In this document: piece after piece, positions 1 through 9,640 of the stretch
Layout: the number at the start of each line of letters is the position of its first letter
Numbering within the stretch: position 1 is the stretch's first letter
DNA from: Pontibacter indicus
GTDB taxonomy: Bacteria > Bacteroidota > Bacteroidia > Cytophagales > Hymenobacteraceae
Reading direction: 5' to 3'
NCBI RefSeq assembly: GCF_900156345.1
Contig: NZ_FTPP01000005.1
Location: forward strand, 112,611 to 176,610
DNA: 64,000 nt
Notes under the pieces: model-generated
The model's input: the letters and a program-made list of their open reading frames with translations, nothing else
What the model was told of the DNA's origin: nothing
Databases searched by the model: none
Translations under genes and position numbers: made by a program

Positions 1-53
1 CAGCCCATGAGGAGGAGCAGGAAAAATGGCAGCAACCTTCGTAGCATACGCAT
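1..53 (-). CDS. N-terminus of a signal-peptide protein (partial), possibly DUF4249 family
   Basis: Only the first 17 codons are in the window; the gene runs off the left edge. The ATG at 53-51 overlaps the stop codon of the upstream TonB-dependent receptor by one base (TAATG), which indicates translational coupling. The visible peptide starts MRMLRRLLPFF and continues with leucines, a classic signal-peptide n- and h-region. In Bacteroidetes, receptors of this type are very often followed by a DUF4249 lipoprotein, so that identity is inferred from context only. Nothing beyond the signal peptide can be read here. Confidence 0.6.
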   Translation of the reverse strand, partial: MRMLRRLLPFFLLLLMG

Positions 54-2410
54 TAGAATTTAACATTTAAATTAATGGAAGGTATAGGAGTGCCGATCAC
101 GGCCAGTTTATACGCCGTTGGTGCCTCTCCATAATAGTGCTGGTACAGCATGGAGTAGGCGTTCTTTCTGCCATAGAGGTTATAAATGGAGAAGCTGCCG
201 CTGTATTCAGCCCTGCCCTTTTTGATGATCTCCCGATTCAGCGCCACATCCAGGCGGTGGTAGTCGGGCATCCGCTCCTGGTTCCGGCCAGAGTAGTTGG
301 CAAAGATCTGCCCCTGGTACCAATACCAGGAGTCCGCCGCCGTTACTGGCCTGCCAGTGGTGTAGGTAAAGTTTGCCGTCAGCTTCCATTTAGGCCAAAG
401 GTGATAATCGGTAAAAATATTCAGGTTGATCGGTTTGTCGTAATTGGATGGATAGGCTTTGCCCCCGTTAATAGTTTCTGCTTCGGTTTTGCCCGCTATC
501 GTTCTGAAAGACCGTGAGTAAGTCAGGCTCACCCACCCGGTCAGGCGTCCCTGGTTCTTTTTCAGCATCCACTCAGAGCCGTACGCTTCTCCCTCGCCGA
601 ACAGCAGATCAGATTCGAGCGTGGGATTCAACAAAAGCGTTGCTCCATCTTTGTAATCAACCTGGTTGTAGAGCTTTTTGTAATAGATCTCCCAACTGAA
701 ATCGTACCAGCTCTCGGAACCTGTGTAGAAATAGCCCAGGGCCACCTGGTCAGCGATCTGGGGCTCTATGTGTTTATTGGAGAGTTTCCAGACATCCACC
801 GGTGTGATAGCGGCCGTGTTGGAGATGAGCTGAATGTACTGCCTCGTTCTGCTATAGCCCACTTTCAAAGAGGTGTTGTCAGTCAGAGAATATTTGAAAG
901 ACGCACGCGGTTCCAGCCCGGAGTAGGTTTGCACCACCTCTCCCGTGCCATAGGAAAGCGTATCGACAATGTTCACATCACTCCGGGGCCGCCCCTCCGC
1001 ATAGACATAAGTATCGGTAGGCCCAATCTTGTCAAACCGGGAGTAACGAAGCCCCACCGACATCGACAGCCTGCCTGTGAGCGTTACGTCATCGTTCAGG
1101 TAGATGGACGTTTCGTACCCTTTGTCGCTCTCCAATTGGCGTGGGTTGAGGCTCGAGCTGCCGTACGGCACCAACTCTCCCGGCTGAATAAGGTATGCGG
1201 ACGCTTCGGCCCCAAAGTCTAGTTGGTGATTGTCAAACCCGAAATACCCAAAGTCTAGCTTCAGTTGATTGAGGTCTATACCTGAGTTGAGCGCAAACTC
1301 TTCCCCGATGGCAATGCCCTCCACTTTGTTAGTATAATGGCTCTTAACCAGGGTGGCTATACCTGAAAAGTTGTTGTTGAAAAGATGGCTCCACTTGAGC
1401 GTTCCCAGCGTGTTATTCCATTGGTAGGTCGTGTCGTTCGGAAACTTGAAGCCGTCCCCACTGTGGTAGCCAGAGAAGCTGACCGTGTTCTTTGCGTTTA
1501 GCTTATACTTGAATTTGAGGTTGCCATCGTAGAAATGCCCCGAGCTGTTTTTGATGTTCCGGTTGGGAAAAAGCTTCATGATGTAGCCCGGATACGCTCC
1601 CCTGAAAGCGGCCAGGAACGTAAGTTTATCAGATAGCGGCCCGTCTACGCTGAACTTTCCTGAGATGGGGGACAGGCCGATCTCATACTTCATTTTCTCC
1701 TCGTTTCCGTCCCGGAGGCTTACATCGAGAATAGACGAAATCCTGCCTCCATACCTGGCAGATATACCGCTGCGGTGCAGCTCGTAGCTTTTAAGGATAT
1801 CCGGATTGTAAACGGAATAGAAGCCGAACAAATGGTTAGTGTTGAAGACAGGGGCATCATCCATCAGCACCAGGTTCTGGTCAGCACTGCCACCCCGCAC
1901 AAAAAAGCCCGATGTACCCTCACCCGCATTCACCACGCCGGGCAATGCCGACACACTCCGCAACACATCCGCCTCTCCCAGTAGCTTTGGCATGCGTGTC
2001 AGCATCTTCTGGTCCAGAAAAGAACTCCCCATCTGGGTGCTGTTAACATCTGTCACCGGCCTGCTCGTGATCTCCACCTCTTTCAGCTTGAAATTGGCCC
2101 GTGTCAGTGTTAGTTCAATCTCCTTGTCTCCCACCAGGGTCACTGTTTCGCGGAGAGGCGCCATCCCTATGTACTGACAGGCAATTTCATATTCCCCCGG
2201 CTCTAACAGCACCGAAAAGCGCCCTTGTTTATCAGAGAAAACGCCATTTTTACCCGGTGTGATCACCAGAAAAGCTCCCTCGAGTCTCTCCCCCCAGAGT
2301 CCCTTCACAGTGCCGGTCAGTTTGTACTGCCTGGGAGCCGCTGACTGGGCCCAGGCATCTAAAGTAAAAGCCATCAGCAAGAGGATAATTGCGACTGATT
2401 TCCGGGGCAT
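53..2410 (-). CDS. TonB-dependent receptor with N-terminal carboxypeptidase-like regulatory domain
   Basis: Outer-membrane, energy-coupled uptake receptor, about 785 residues from the preferred start. I take the ATG at 2410 (MPRKSVAIILLL), because it begins a clean signal peptide ending near AWAQ; an ATG seven codons upstream is possible. After the signal peptide comes a CarboxypepD_reg-like beta-sandwich of about 90 residues (KLTGTVKG, GRFSV, YEIACQYIGM). The plug follows (LRSVSALPGV, GFFVRGGSADQNLVLMDD, YGGRISSILDV), then a long beta-barrel ending in phenylalanine (INLNVKF), as outer-membrane barrels do. Unlike the two SusC proteins downstream it lacks the SusC plug signatures and has no SusD partner; its partner is the overlapping gene at the left edge. 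Substrate unknown. Confidence 0.9.
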   Translation of the reverse strand: MPRKSVAIILLLMAFTLDAWAQSAAPRQYKLTGTVKGLWGERLEGAFLVITPGKNGVFSDKQGRFSVLLEPGEYEIACQYIGMAPLRETVTLVGDKEIELTLTRANFKLKEVEITSRPVTDVNSTQMGSSFLDQKMLTRMPKLLGEADVLRSVSALPGVVNAGEGTSGFFVRGGSADQNLVLMDDAPVFNTNHLFGFYSVYNPDILKSYELHRSGISARYGGRISSILDVSLRDGNEEKMKYEIGLSPISGKFSVDGPLSDKLTFLAAFRGAYPGYIMKLFPNRNIKNSSGHFYDGNLKFKYKLNAKNTVSFSGYHSGDGFKFPNDTTYQWNNTLGTLKWSHLFNNNFSGIATLVKSHYTNKVEGIAIGEEFALNSGIDLNQLKLDFGYFGFDNHQLDFGAEASAYLIQPGELVPYGSSSLNPRQLESDKGYETSIYLNDDVTLTGRLSMSVGLRYSRFDKIGPTDTYVYAEGRPRSDVNIVDTLSYGTGEVVQTYSGLEPRASFKYSLTDNTSLKVGYSRTRQYIQLISNTAAITPVDVWKLSNKHIEPQIADQVALGYFYTGSESWYDFSWEIYYKKLYNQVDYKDGATLLLNPTLESDLLFGEGEAYGSEWMLKKNQGRLTGWVSLTYSRSFRTIAGKTEAETINGGKAYPSNYDKPINLNIFTDYHLWPKWKLTANFTYTTGRPVTAADSWYWYQGQIFANYSGRNQERMPDYHRLDVALNREIIKKGRAEYSGSFSIYNLYGRKNAYSMLYQHYYGEAPTAYKLAVIGTPIPSINLNVKF

Positions 2411-2539
2411 AGGGAGCGAAATATTATACAAATACTTTTTTTAAATATACAAAGTTTGGACATTAAATTACTACCTGTTCCGAAAGCTTTTCTGCATATC
2501 AGAGCGATACACTGACTGCTGTAAATTCCTGCGAAAAGA

Positions 2540-2566
2540 AAAGGTCTCCGGAATCCGGAGACCTTT
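2540..2566 (-). terminator. Rho-independent terminator after the first SusCD pair
   Basis: Near-perfect hairpin with arms AAAGGTCTCCGG and CCGGAGACCTTT around a two-base loop. It lies about 55 bases after the SusD stop on the minus strand and is followed on that strand by TTTTCTTTT. The arms are symmetrical enough to act in both directions. Confidence 0.85.
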
Positions 2567-2621
2567 GCCAATGAAGAAGACTACTACCTAGTTTTCTTAA
2601 AATTCAAATCAAAAATCTTTA

Positions 2622-4061
2622 TTATCTAATGTCCCAGAACAGCTTGGTTGAGCTCTGATCACCACCAATTGCTGACGAAGCAGAAGTATAGTTTGACGGG
2701 TTAAGCGTCTGCTCGTTTACAGGATAGATCAATCTTGTCGGTACGATCAGGCCGTCTACCGGAGGAAGGAGCGTTGGCGCATCCAGTCTTCTCCAGGTTA
2801 CCCATGCATCGTAGCCGCGGTTGTACATCGCGATCCACTCCTGCGTACCAATTTTCTGTTTCCAGTCGCCAGGAGCAGTCAGGTAGTTCACGCTTGGCTG
2901 TGCCAAGTATAATTTAGCCTGATCCTCAGTACCACCCCAATAAGTAATAGAGGCCGTAACACCTTTGTTGTAGTGCTCCATTGCAGTGCCACCTACATTA
3001 TAACCTCTTTCTACAGCCTCAGCCAGCAAAAATTCTACTTCAGCATAGTCCAGCAGAAGAGCTTCGAAAGTAGGATCAGCAACCTTAGCGCTCACAGTCG
3101 AGAAATCAGTAAAGGTGTTAGGGAAACCATACTTACCACCTTTGAACTGACCGCCTACCTGCGAGAAGTAGAACTCTCTTCTTGGGTCGTTACGCTGGTT
3201 CATGGCGTCAACCAAAGTGTTGGCGGCAACATAGTCCTCTCTGGTTGAAAGTGGGCCCTTCACGTTTGAAGAGATTGGGTTGTTGTTTGGTGGAGCAGAC
3301 AGGTATTCGAAGGATGCATTCTCAGCATTGCTTGAAATAACGCCACCTGCATCTGCTGCCGTTGCTGACTCTGCCAGTGCTTTCGCTCTTGCATTGTCAA
3401 CATCTGCTACTACCATACCTAACTTCAGCTTCAAAGAGTTGCCAAACTTAAGCCAACGCTGCATGTTACCACCGTAAAGGATGTCACCATTACCGGTAAA
3501 TCCGGCAGAAGAAGTATTAATCTGATCTACAGCAGTTTCAAGACGAGACAGGATGTCGTTGTAAATAGCCTGCGCATCATCGTATTTAGGCAGTGCATTC
3601 TGAGAGTTAAGTGCCTCTGTGTAAGGAACATCACCAAACGTGTTAACTAATACAGACCAGGTATACACCTCCATGATCTCTACCTGAGCCAGTTGGTTTT
3701 GTTTAACAGCTTCTGCAAGCGTCTGATCCTCGTTGATGATTCTCTTCGCTTCAACCAGGTCCGCCAGCACATCACGGTACAGGGTTGTCCACATACCCTG
3801 CGGAATTGTACGTGATGTCATGTTATAGCGTGGCTCATCCAGGTACTGTGTGGATGTCCAGTGCTGCACATAAAAACGGTAGTTGTTCGTGTTAACGTTG
3901 GGTGTCGTCAACACGTCTGTCAGGTTCTTGGTTGCACCCGTGAACAGGGTAACAGCCGGAACTACTGTCGCTTGCTTCTGGTCAATGTTATACTCGTCCA
4001 GATCATCTACGCATGATGCCAAAAACACCAGCGAGAATAAGCATATGATAAGTTTCTTCAT
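2622..4061 (-). CDS. SusD/RagB-like nutrient-binding outer-membrane lipoprotein (SusD-like_2 type)
   Basis: Surface lipoprotein of 479 residues that caps its SusC partner and captures the substrate. The signal peptide ends in a lipobox (VFLASC, Cys17), followed directly by VDDLDEY, an acidic stretch of the kind that directs Bacteroidetes lipoproteins to the cell surface. The N-terminal pattern (NVNTNNYRFYVQHWTSTQY) and the ending with LFWDIR match the SusD-like_2 family. It starts 11 bases after the SusC stop, so the pair is cotranscribed, with SusD second as usual. No glycoside hydrolase, peptidase or sigma/anti-sigma gene lies beside it, so the substrate cannot be named. It is a close paralogue of the gene at 8208-9629. 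Confidence 0.93.
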   Translation of the reverse strand: MKKLIICLFSLVFLASCVDDLDEYNIDQKQATVVPAVTLFTGATKNLTDVLTTPNVNTNNYRFYVQHWTSTQYLDEPRYNMTSRTIPQGMWTTLYRDVLADLVEAKRIINEDQTLAEAVKQNQLAQVEIMEVYTWSVLVNTFGDVPYTEALNSQNALPKYDDAQAIYNDILSRLETAVDQINTSSAGFTGNGDILYGGNMQRWLKFGNSLKLKLGMVVADVDNARAKALAESATAADAGGVISSNAENASFEYLSAPPNNNPISSNVKGPLSTREDYVAANTLVDAMNQRNDPRREFYFSQVGGQFKGGKYGFPNTFTDFSTVSAKVADPTFEALLLDYAEVEFLLAEAVERGYNVGGTAMEHYNKGVTASITYWGGTEDQAKLYLAQPSVNYLTAPGDWKQKIGTQEWIAMYNRGYDAWVTWRRLDAPTLLPPVDGLIVPTRLIYPVNEQTLNPSNYTSASSAIGGDQSSTKLFWDIR

Positions 4062-4072
4062 TTTCTGAAATT

Positions 4073-7000
4073 TTAGAAATTTAATTTAACGTTGAAGCCA
4101 TAAGTCTTAACCGCTGGGTAAGCGCCAGACTGGTAACCACGGCCAGCATTGCCTGAGCTCAAACCTTCTTCAGGGTCAGAGTACTCCATGTTTTTGTGGA
4201 TGATCCAAAGGTTACGGCCGATCAGCTGCAGGTCAACACCTTTCACAAATCCAAGGTTCCCAACAAGTGACTGTGGCAGGGCATAAGAAAGAGCAACTTC
4301 TCTCAGCTTCACGAAGCTACCGTCAAACACATACATGGCGAGTGGAGCACCTTCGTAGTTGTTGGCAGCGTAGCCATAAGGCGTCATGCCGTCACCGTCC
4401 TGGTTCTCACCGTAGATGTCGTTCGGAGTACCGTCTTCTTTAACTCCTGGCAGCAGCACACCACCACCTTCGTCAACTGGCAGACGAGAAGGGTTGCCCT
4501 TGTCGTTCAGACCTGCTGTGTGAGCATAAAGACCGGTTGCTTCGCCATACCACTGGTCAAGCGAGAACACGTCTCCACCTTTACGAACATCGATCAGGAA
4601 GCCCAGTGACAGACCTTTGAATGTTAAGGTGTTGTTGAAACCACCAGTCCAGTCTGGGTTTGGATTGCCAATGATCATGTCTGATCTGTCAGAGGTCAGG
4701 TAGTATCCGTTTTCTCCAACTGTTTTCTGACCATTTGTGTACACAAAGTCAGTGCCTCGGATAACACCATAAGGCTGGCCAATGGCAGCGTTAAGCGATA
4801 CACCACCCTGGAAAGCAGCAAGTGACAGGTTCTGCACGTCTTCGTACAGGCTCAGCACCTTGTTTCTGTTACGGGCGAAGTTGAAGTTCATAGTCCAGGT
4901 GAAATCTCCAGTTTGGATAGGCGTAACGAAAGCAGCTACCTCAAAACCTTTGTTTTCTACTTCACCGGCGTTTACGTAACGGCTTGTGTAGCCGGAAGCA
5001 GCCGTCTGGCTAACTGGCATGATCTGGTCAACCTGGTTTTCCTTGTACACTGTCAGGTCGAAACCGAACAGGTTGTTGAAGAACTCAGCCTCTATACCTG
5101 CTTCCATACTCTTCTTTCTTTCTGGCTTCAGGTTAGCGTTGTTCTTAGTGCTTGGAAGCGAGAAGATCGGAGTGGATCCAAAACCAGTAGGCTTGGTATA
5201 CACGTCGTAGATACTCAACGGCGGCGCATCGTTACCTACCTCTGCGTAGTTAACTCTCACTTTACCGTGTGATAACCAAGAAGTCTCCAGCAGGTTAGAG
5301 AACAGTACGTTCACACCAGCAGCTGGGTAGAAGTAAGCGTTGTCGCCTTCAGGAAGTGTAGTAGACTTATCTTCACGAGCAGAAAGTTCCATGAAGTAAG
5401 TGTCTCTGAAACCAAGGTTTACGTTGGCGAAAATACCGTCAACACCTCTGCGTGTTAAAGTTTCAGTTGGAGGGTTTACAGGGCTAACTGAGTTGGAGAT
5501 AGAGTACAGTCTTGGAACAACCAGACCACCGTTTGTTGCTGTGAAGATAGATTCAGCACGGTCTCTGCGGATGTTACCACCCAACAAACCTGTAAAGCTT
5601 AGGTCTTCAGAGAAGTCTTTTTTGAAATTCAACATCAGGTCGAAGTTGGTTTCGTTAAAGTCTCTGTTGTATCTTGAATAGCTGCTCAAACCTGCACTAC
5701 CAACTGCTACACGCTCTTCCTGCATGTCGGCTGTAGTGTTGAAAGAGGCTCTACCCAATGCGCTCAGCCAATCGGTAATCTTGTAGTTTACAGTTGCATA
5801 GCCGTAAATGTTATCTCTGGTGTCGTTTGAGTAGTTTTCGTACTGCGTCCAGTATGGGTTGTCAGAGTAAATAGGGCCTGTGTTAGAGCTGTTCCAGTTC
5901 CAGGTAATGTTCTGGCGGTTTCTGAAGTAAGCATCTTTCTGCTCCTCCAGGTCCACGTTGGTCTGCCACCACTGACGGAACTGCTGGTTCGGGTTGTTAC
6001 CGCTATAACCTGTACCGTATCTACCTACACCTACTGTGCGGGTATAGTTACCAGATGCAGAGACTGTCAATCTTTCAGTGGCCTCGTAAGAAGCGTTGAA
6101 GTTGAACATGTCTTTGTCGATGCTGGAGTTAGGCAGGTTACCTTTGATGTCGTTACGAGTGTAACCAAGGTTGAAGGTAGTCTTGTCGCCACCGCCGCTT
6201 ACTACAACACTCTGGTTGGAGTTAAGGCCTGTGCGGTAGAAAGCAGTTGGGTCGTTTTCAGCAGCTACCCAAGGTCTGGTCTTGCCATAGTTCGGGTGAA
6301 GCGGGTCAATGGCATCCCACTGGTATACCTGCAGGTTCGGATCGAATTTAGGACCATAAGAGGCGTCATCCTGGTAACGAACTACTGGTGCTACACCGCT
6401 GCCCAGATCACGTGATGCACGGAAGCCTTGGAAATAGCCACCGCCGTACTCTTTCTGGTACTTCACATACGTGCTTTTATCGATGTTGCTCCATGTCACA
6501 CCGCTGTTTACAGCTACGTTCAGGCTGTTTTTAGCACCTTTTTTGGTTGTGATCATGATTACACCGTTTGCTGCACGAGAACCGTAAAGCGCAGTCGCTG
6601 CCGCACCTTTCAGTACGTTCACCGACTCGATGTTATCTGGGTTCAAGTCAGCAGCAGCGTTACCAAAGTCAGCACCACCACGGCCAGTAGCCTGGTTAGA
6701 GCCGTTGTTGTTAGCGTTACTTACCGGCACACCGTCAATTACGAACAACGCCTGGTTGTTACCTGTAAGAGAAGAATAACCACGAATGATCACGTTAGTA
6801 GAACCGCCCATGGTGTTGTTGGTTCTGATGTCGAGACCAGCCACTTTACCTGACAGGGAGTTTACTACGTTTTCGTTTCTGGCACGTGTGATCAGGTCGC
6901 CGCTAACTTCCTGAGCTGAGTAAGCCAGCTCGTTTCTGTTACGCTCGATACCGAGGGCGGTCACCACAACCTCACCCAGCTGGCGGGTATCAGTTCCCAT

Positions 7001-7285
7001 GGCCACGTCCATGCTTGTGTTGGTGCCGATTGGTCGCTCGATGGTCTGATAACCTATGAAGCGAAAAACCAGGGTGTTGCTGCCTTCGGGTACGTTAATA
7101 GTATAAGTACCGTCTGCCCCCGTGGCAGTACCCGCCGACGTGCCTTTCACCAAGACTGTAACCCCTGGCAGAGGCTGTTTGGTAGTAGCGTCTGTCACCG
7201 TACCGGTGATTGCCCTGACTTGAGCCATGGCCTCTTGAATCAAGGCCGACACAAGCAGCAGGCATAGCATTAGAATTTTTTTCAT
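4073..7285 (-). CDS. SusC/RagA family TonB-linked outer-membrane protein
   Basis: TonB-dependent transporter of 1070 residues forming the channel for the adjacent SusD. Signal peptide at residues 1-21 (cleavage near AMA-QVRA). A CarboxypepD_reg domain covers about 22-105 (AITGTVTDATT, VLVKGTSAGTATG, FRFIGYQT), then LGEVVVTALG as the TonB-box region. The plug carries the SusC signatures SLSGKVAGLDI, ALFVIDGVPV and ALYGSRAANGVIMITTKKG. The rest is barrel, ending GFNVKLNF. There is no FecR-interacting extension, so sigma-factor signalling is not indicated. It is the first gene of its operon and has an unusually long upstream region with an odd leader (see 7286-8128). Closely related to the SusC at 9641-12850. 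Confidence 0.95.
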   Translation of the reverse strand: MKKILMLCLLLVSALIQEAMAQVRAITGTVTDATTKQPLPGVTVLVKGTSAGTATGADGTYTINVPEGSNTLVFRFIGYQTIERPIGTNTSMDVAMGTDTRQLGEVVVTALGIERNRNELAYSAQEVSGDLITRARNENVVNSLSGKVAGLDIRTNNTMGGSTNVIIRGYSSLTGNNQALFVIDGVPVSNANNNGSNQATGRGGADFGNAAADLNPDNIESVNVLKGAAATALYGSRAANGVIMITTKKGAKNSLNVAVNSGVTWSNIDKSTYVKYQKEYGGGYFQGFRASRDLGSGVAPVVRYQDDASYGPKFDPNLQVYQWDAIDPLHPNYGKTRPWVAAENDPTAFYRTGLNSNQSVVVSGGGDKTTFNLGYTRNDIKGNLPNSSIDKDMFNFNASYEATERLTVSASGNYTRTVGVGRYGTGYSGNNPNQQFRQWWQTNVDLEEQKDAYFRNRQNITWNWNSSNTGPIYSDNPYWTQYENYSNDTRDNIYGYATVNYKITDWLSALGRASFNTTADMQEERVAVGSAGLSSYSRYNRDFNETNFDLMLNFKKDFSEDLSFTGLLGGNIRRDRAESIFTATNGGLVVPRLYSISNSVSPVNPPTETLTRRGVDGIFANVNLGFRDTYFMELSAREDKSTTLPEGDNAYFYPAAGVNVLFSNLLETSWLSHGKVRVNYAEVGNDAPPLSIYDVYTKPTGFGSTPIFSLPSTKNNANLKPERKKSMEAGIEAEFFNNLFGFDLTVYKENQVDQIMPVSQTAASGYTSRYVNAGEVENKGFEVAAFVTPIQTGDFTWTMNFNFARNRNKVLSLYEDVQNLSLAAFQGGVSLNAAIGQPYGVIRGTDFVYTNGQKTVGENGYYLTSDRSDMIIGNPNPDWTGGFNNTLTFKGLSLGFLIDVRKGGDVFSLDQWYGEATGLYAHTAGLNDKGNPSRLPVDEGGGVLLPGVKEDGTPNDIYGENQDGDGMTPYGYAANNYEGAPLAMYVFDGSFVKLREVALSYALPQSLVGNLGFVKGVDLQLIGRNLWIIHKNMEYSDPEEGLSSGNAGRGYQSGAYPAVKTYGFNVKLNF

Positions 7286-8128
7286 TGTGCTGTTTGTTTA
7301 GGTGAGAATAAAATCAAAATAGTTAAGGTGTTATTTTATAGCTGCGCTGAATAACAGCGTCAATCTGTTTGTTTAGTTCTCGGTATGAGCAAAGGCTCGC
7401 TCTGTCTGTTGATCACCTCCTTCTTCTTTCGAAATCCTTCGCTACTGGCATCTGACAACGATCCGCAAAGCGGATATACAAGCTTCCTGCAACAGGTGCT
7501 GTCTGTACTGATCTAGGATGCCGGAATCAGCAAAGCTAGGGACAGACACGCGACCCTGAATAGGAAATTATCGTCAACAGGTTACTGTATCGGATGCCGA
7601 GAAAGCTGGTTTATATTAATTATTTACCAGAATAAGTATACAGCTGTGCCTTAAGCAGACTAAAGAGCCTGAAAAACAACAGTTGGATAGCTTAGATTGG
7701 AGCTATGTTAATTGGTAAATACTTAGAAGGCCGCTAATTTGTCAGAAATTGGTAAGCGGCATTGGGGCAAAAGTAACTCTTGGGGTAGTAGAGATCTTTT
7801 CATTATTATTATTTGTTTAAGGTGAGAGATGCCCAATTTTAAAGAATGTTTTTGGCTTTCACAAACAATTATTCATTTTTTGAATCCGACAGTGAATTTT
7901 AGCTAGCTTTTTATTGGCTCCTGGATGCTGCAAAGGCGGTTTCTGATTACAGCTGCAAAAACTCCTCTGTATACGGGCATGTATAAGAAAAGATAAATTT
8001 ATTCAATGCGATAGCAAAAAAATTAAATTTTTAAAAGATAAGGCAAACAGAATCAAGATTTTATCTTTTCGGCCGAAAGGTTTAACCATATAATTATAGC
8101 GCTTGTTTTGCTATACCTGACCATAAAA
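7286..8128 (-). other. Long intergenic leader/promoter region of the first SusCD operon
   Basis: About 840 bases with no convincing protein gene. On the minus strand there are two -7-like elements of the form TAnnTTTG: TAGCTTTG at 7538-7531 and TACTTTTG at 7775-7768; neither has a well-placed -33 TTTG. Between the nearer one and the SusC start lie a small hairpin (ATCCGC/GCGGAT, 7470-7484), a 12-base match to the 16S anti-Shine-Dalgarno (7411-7422), a second small hairpin (CGCTG/CAGCG, 7345-7359) and a 12-base direct repeat CTAAACAAACAG on the minus strand (7290-7301 and 7365-7376), the first copy just before the SusC ATG. The upstream half is AT-rich and shows nothing further. Confidence 0.5.
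7411..7422 (-). promoter_or_regulatory. Perfect 12-nt complement of the 16S rRNA 3' tail in the SusC leader
   Basis: The minus strand reads AAGGAGGTGATC, fully complementary to GATCACCTCCTT at the 3' end of bacterial 16S rRNA. No ATG lies at a normal distance downstream; the SusC start is about 125 bases further. It sits inside a stop-to-stop frame (7360-7512) of 50 codons that has no ATG. Role unknown: a ribosome standby or stalling site, or an uncharacterised leader peptide, are possible. Confidence 0.5.
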
Positions 8129-8160
8129 GAAAAATGCCTCCAAAGTTCAGAGGCATTTTC
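8129..8160 (-). terminator. Rho-independent terminator after the second SusCD pair
   Basis: Hairpin arms GAAAAATGCCTC and GAGGCATTTTC around a nine-base loop, placed about 50 bases after the stop of the SusD at 8208 on the minus strand. A-rich and T-rich flanks make it potentially bidirectional. Confidence 0.85.
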
Positions 8161-8207
8161 TGCAGAAAACTACTACCAAGTTTATCTTCTATACATTTGA
8201 TCTGCTG

Positions 8208-9629
8208 CTACCGCACATCCCAGAACAGTTTGGTGAAACTTTCGTCCCCTCCTATAGCCGAAGCTGCAGCTGCACGGTTGTTCGGGTTCAGCGTCTGCTC
8301 GTTTACAGGATAGATCAATCTTGTCGGTACGATCAGGCCGTCTACCGGAGGAAGGAGCGTTGGTGCATCCAGTCTTCTCCAGGTTAGCCACGCCTCATAG
8401 CCGCGGTTGAAGAAGGCGATCCAGGCCTGCGTGCCAATCTTCTGTCTCCAGTCGCCGGGAGCGCTGGCGTAGTTAACTGCAGGCTGAGCCAGATAAGCAT
8501 CCGCCTCTGTTTCTGTCCCTCCCCAGTACAGGATGGATGCCCTGATCGCTGCATTGTAATGCTCAGCTGCAGACCCGGCAATGAATCCTCTTTCTACAGC
8601 CTCTGCCAGCAAGAACTCTACCTCGGCATAATCCAGCAACACACCAGGGAAATCAAGTGCCGCCACTTTCTCGCTTACTGTGGAGTTCTCTTCATAATTG
8701 TTCGCAAAGCCAACTCTGCCACCTACAAATTGCCCATCGACATCTGTAAAGTACTGCGGCCTCCTGGGGTCATTCAGCGAATTCATCAAGTCGACCAGTG
8801 TGCTGGCTGCTATAAAGTCTTCCCTTGCTGAGAGCGGCCCCCTAACGTTATCAGAAATCGGGTTGTTGTTCGGGGTGGCAGCCGTGTATGGGAATAAGGC
8901 ATTGTCCGCATTGCTTGTGAACACATTCGGCGCAGCTTCTGCTACAAGCGTTCCGGCTTTGGCTGCGTCAACATCGGCTATGACCATGGCTAACCGCAGC
9001 TTCAGAGAATTACCGAACTTCACCCACTGTGCCATGTCTCCATTGTAAAGCACATCCCCTTCTTCAAACCCAGATTCTGCCGTGTTGATCATACCAAGCG
9101 CCATATCAAGGCGTTCCAGGATATCGTTGAAAATCGCCTGGTCGTCATCGTATACCGGCTGCGTATTGGTCGGATCGAGCGCCTCTGTGTAAGGTACGTC
9201 ACCAAAGGAAGTTACCAGAACAGACCAGGTGTATACCTCCATGATCTCAATTTGAGCCAATTGGTTGCTTTTGAGCACCGGATCAATCGTCTCATTGGCA
9301 TTCAACAGCCTTTTGGCTTCTTTCAAATCAGCCAGCACGTCCCGGTAAAGCGCATTCCAGTAGTTTTGAGGAATCAAACGACCCGTCATGTTGTACCGGG
9401 GCTCCTCTACATATTGAGTTGTAGCCCAATGCTGCACATACAACCTGATGTTGTTCGTGTTAACGTTCGGAGTGGTCAACACGTCCGTCAAGCCTAGCAA
9501 GGCATTGGTAAACAGCGTGGCAGGCGGGACATCGGTTGCCCGCTTCGTGTCTATATTATATTCGTCCAGATCGTCTACGCAGGCTGCCATAAACACCAGC
9601 GAGAATAGACATATGATAACTTTCTTCAT
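8208..9629 (-). CDS. SusD/RagB-like outer-membrane lipoprotein, second copy
   Basis: Lipoprotein of 473 residues, paralogue of the gene at 2622-4061. The signal peptide ends VFMAAC (Cys17), again followed by VDDLDEY. Family motifs match the first copy (NVNTNNIRLYVQHWATTQY, WRRLDAPTLLPPVDGLIVP, ending LFWDVR). Some stretches are nearly identical to the first copy even in DNA, notably 8290-8385 against 2705-2800, while the middle of the protein has diverged clearly, including the residues between about 190 and 330. It starts 11 bases after the SusC stop, the same spacing as in the first pair. The differences probably reflect a related but distinct ligand (inference). Confidence 0.93.
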   Translation of the reverse strand: MKKVIICLFSLVFMAACVDDLDEYNIDTKRATDVPPATLFTNALLGLTDVLTTPNVNTNNIRLYVQHWATTQYVEEPRYNMTGRLIPQNYWNALYRDVLADLKEAKRLLNANETIDPVLKSNQLAQIEIMEVYTWSVLVTSFGDVPYTEALDPTNTQPVYDDDQAIFNDILERLDMALGMINTAESGFEEGDVLYNGDMAQWVKFGNSLKLRLAMVIADVDAAKAGTLVAEAAPNVFTSNADNALFPYTAATPNNNPISDNVRGPLSAREDFIAASTLVDLMNSLNDPRRPQYFTDVDGQFVGGRVGFANNYEENSTVSEKVAALDFPGVLLDYAEVEFLLAEAVERGFIAGSAAEHYNAAIRASILYWGGTETEADAYLAQPAVNYASAPGDWRQKIGTQAWIAFFNRGYEAWLTWRRLDAPTLLPPVDGLIVPTRLIYPVNEQTLNPNNRAAAASAIGGDESFTKLFWDVR

Positions 9630-9640
9630 GTCTTGGTAGT

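Noticed and set aside
7411..7430. Fragment of a 16S rRNA 3' end on the plus strand
   Set aside because: Only 12 bases match; the flanks do not resemble 16S rRNA, so it is not an rRNA remnant.
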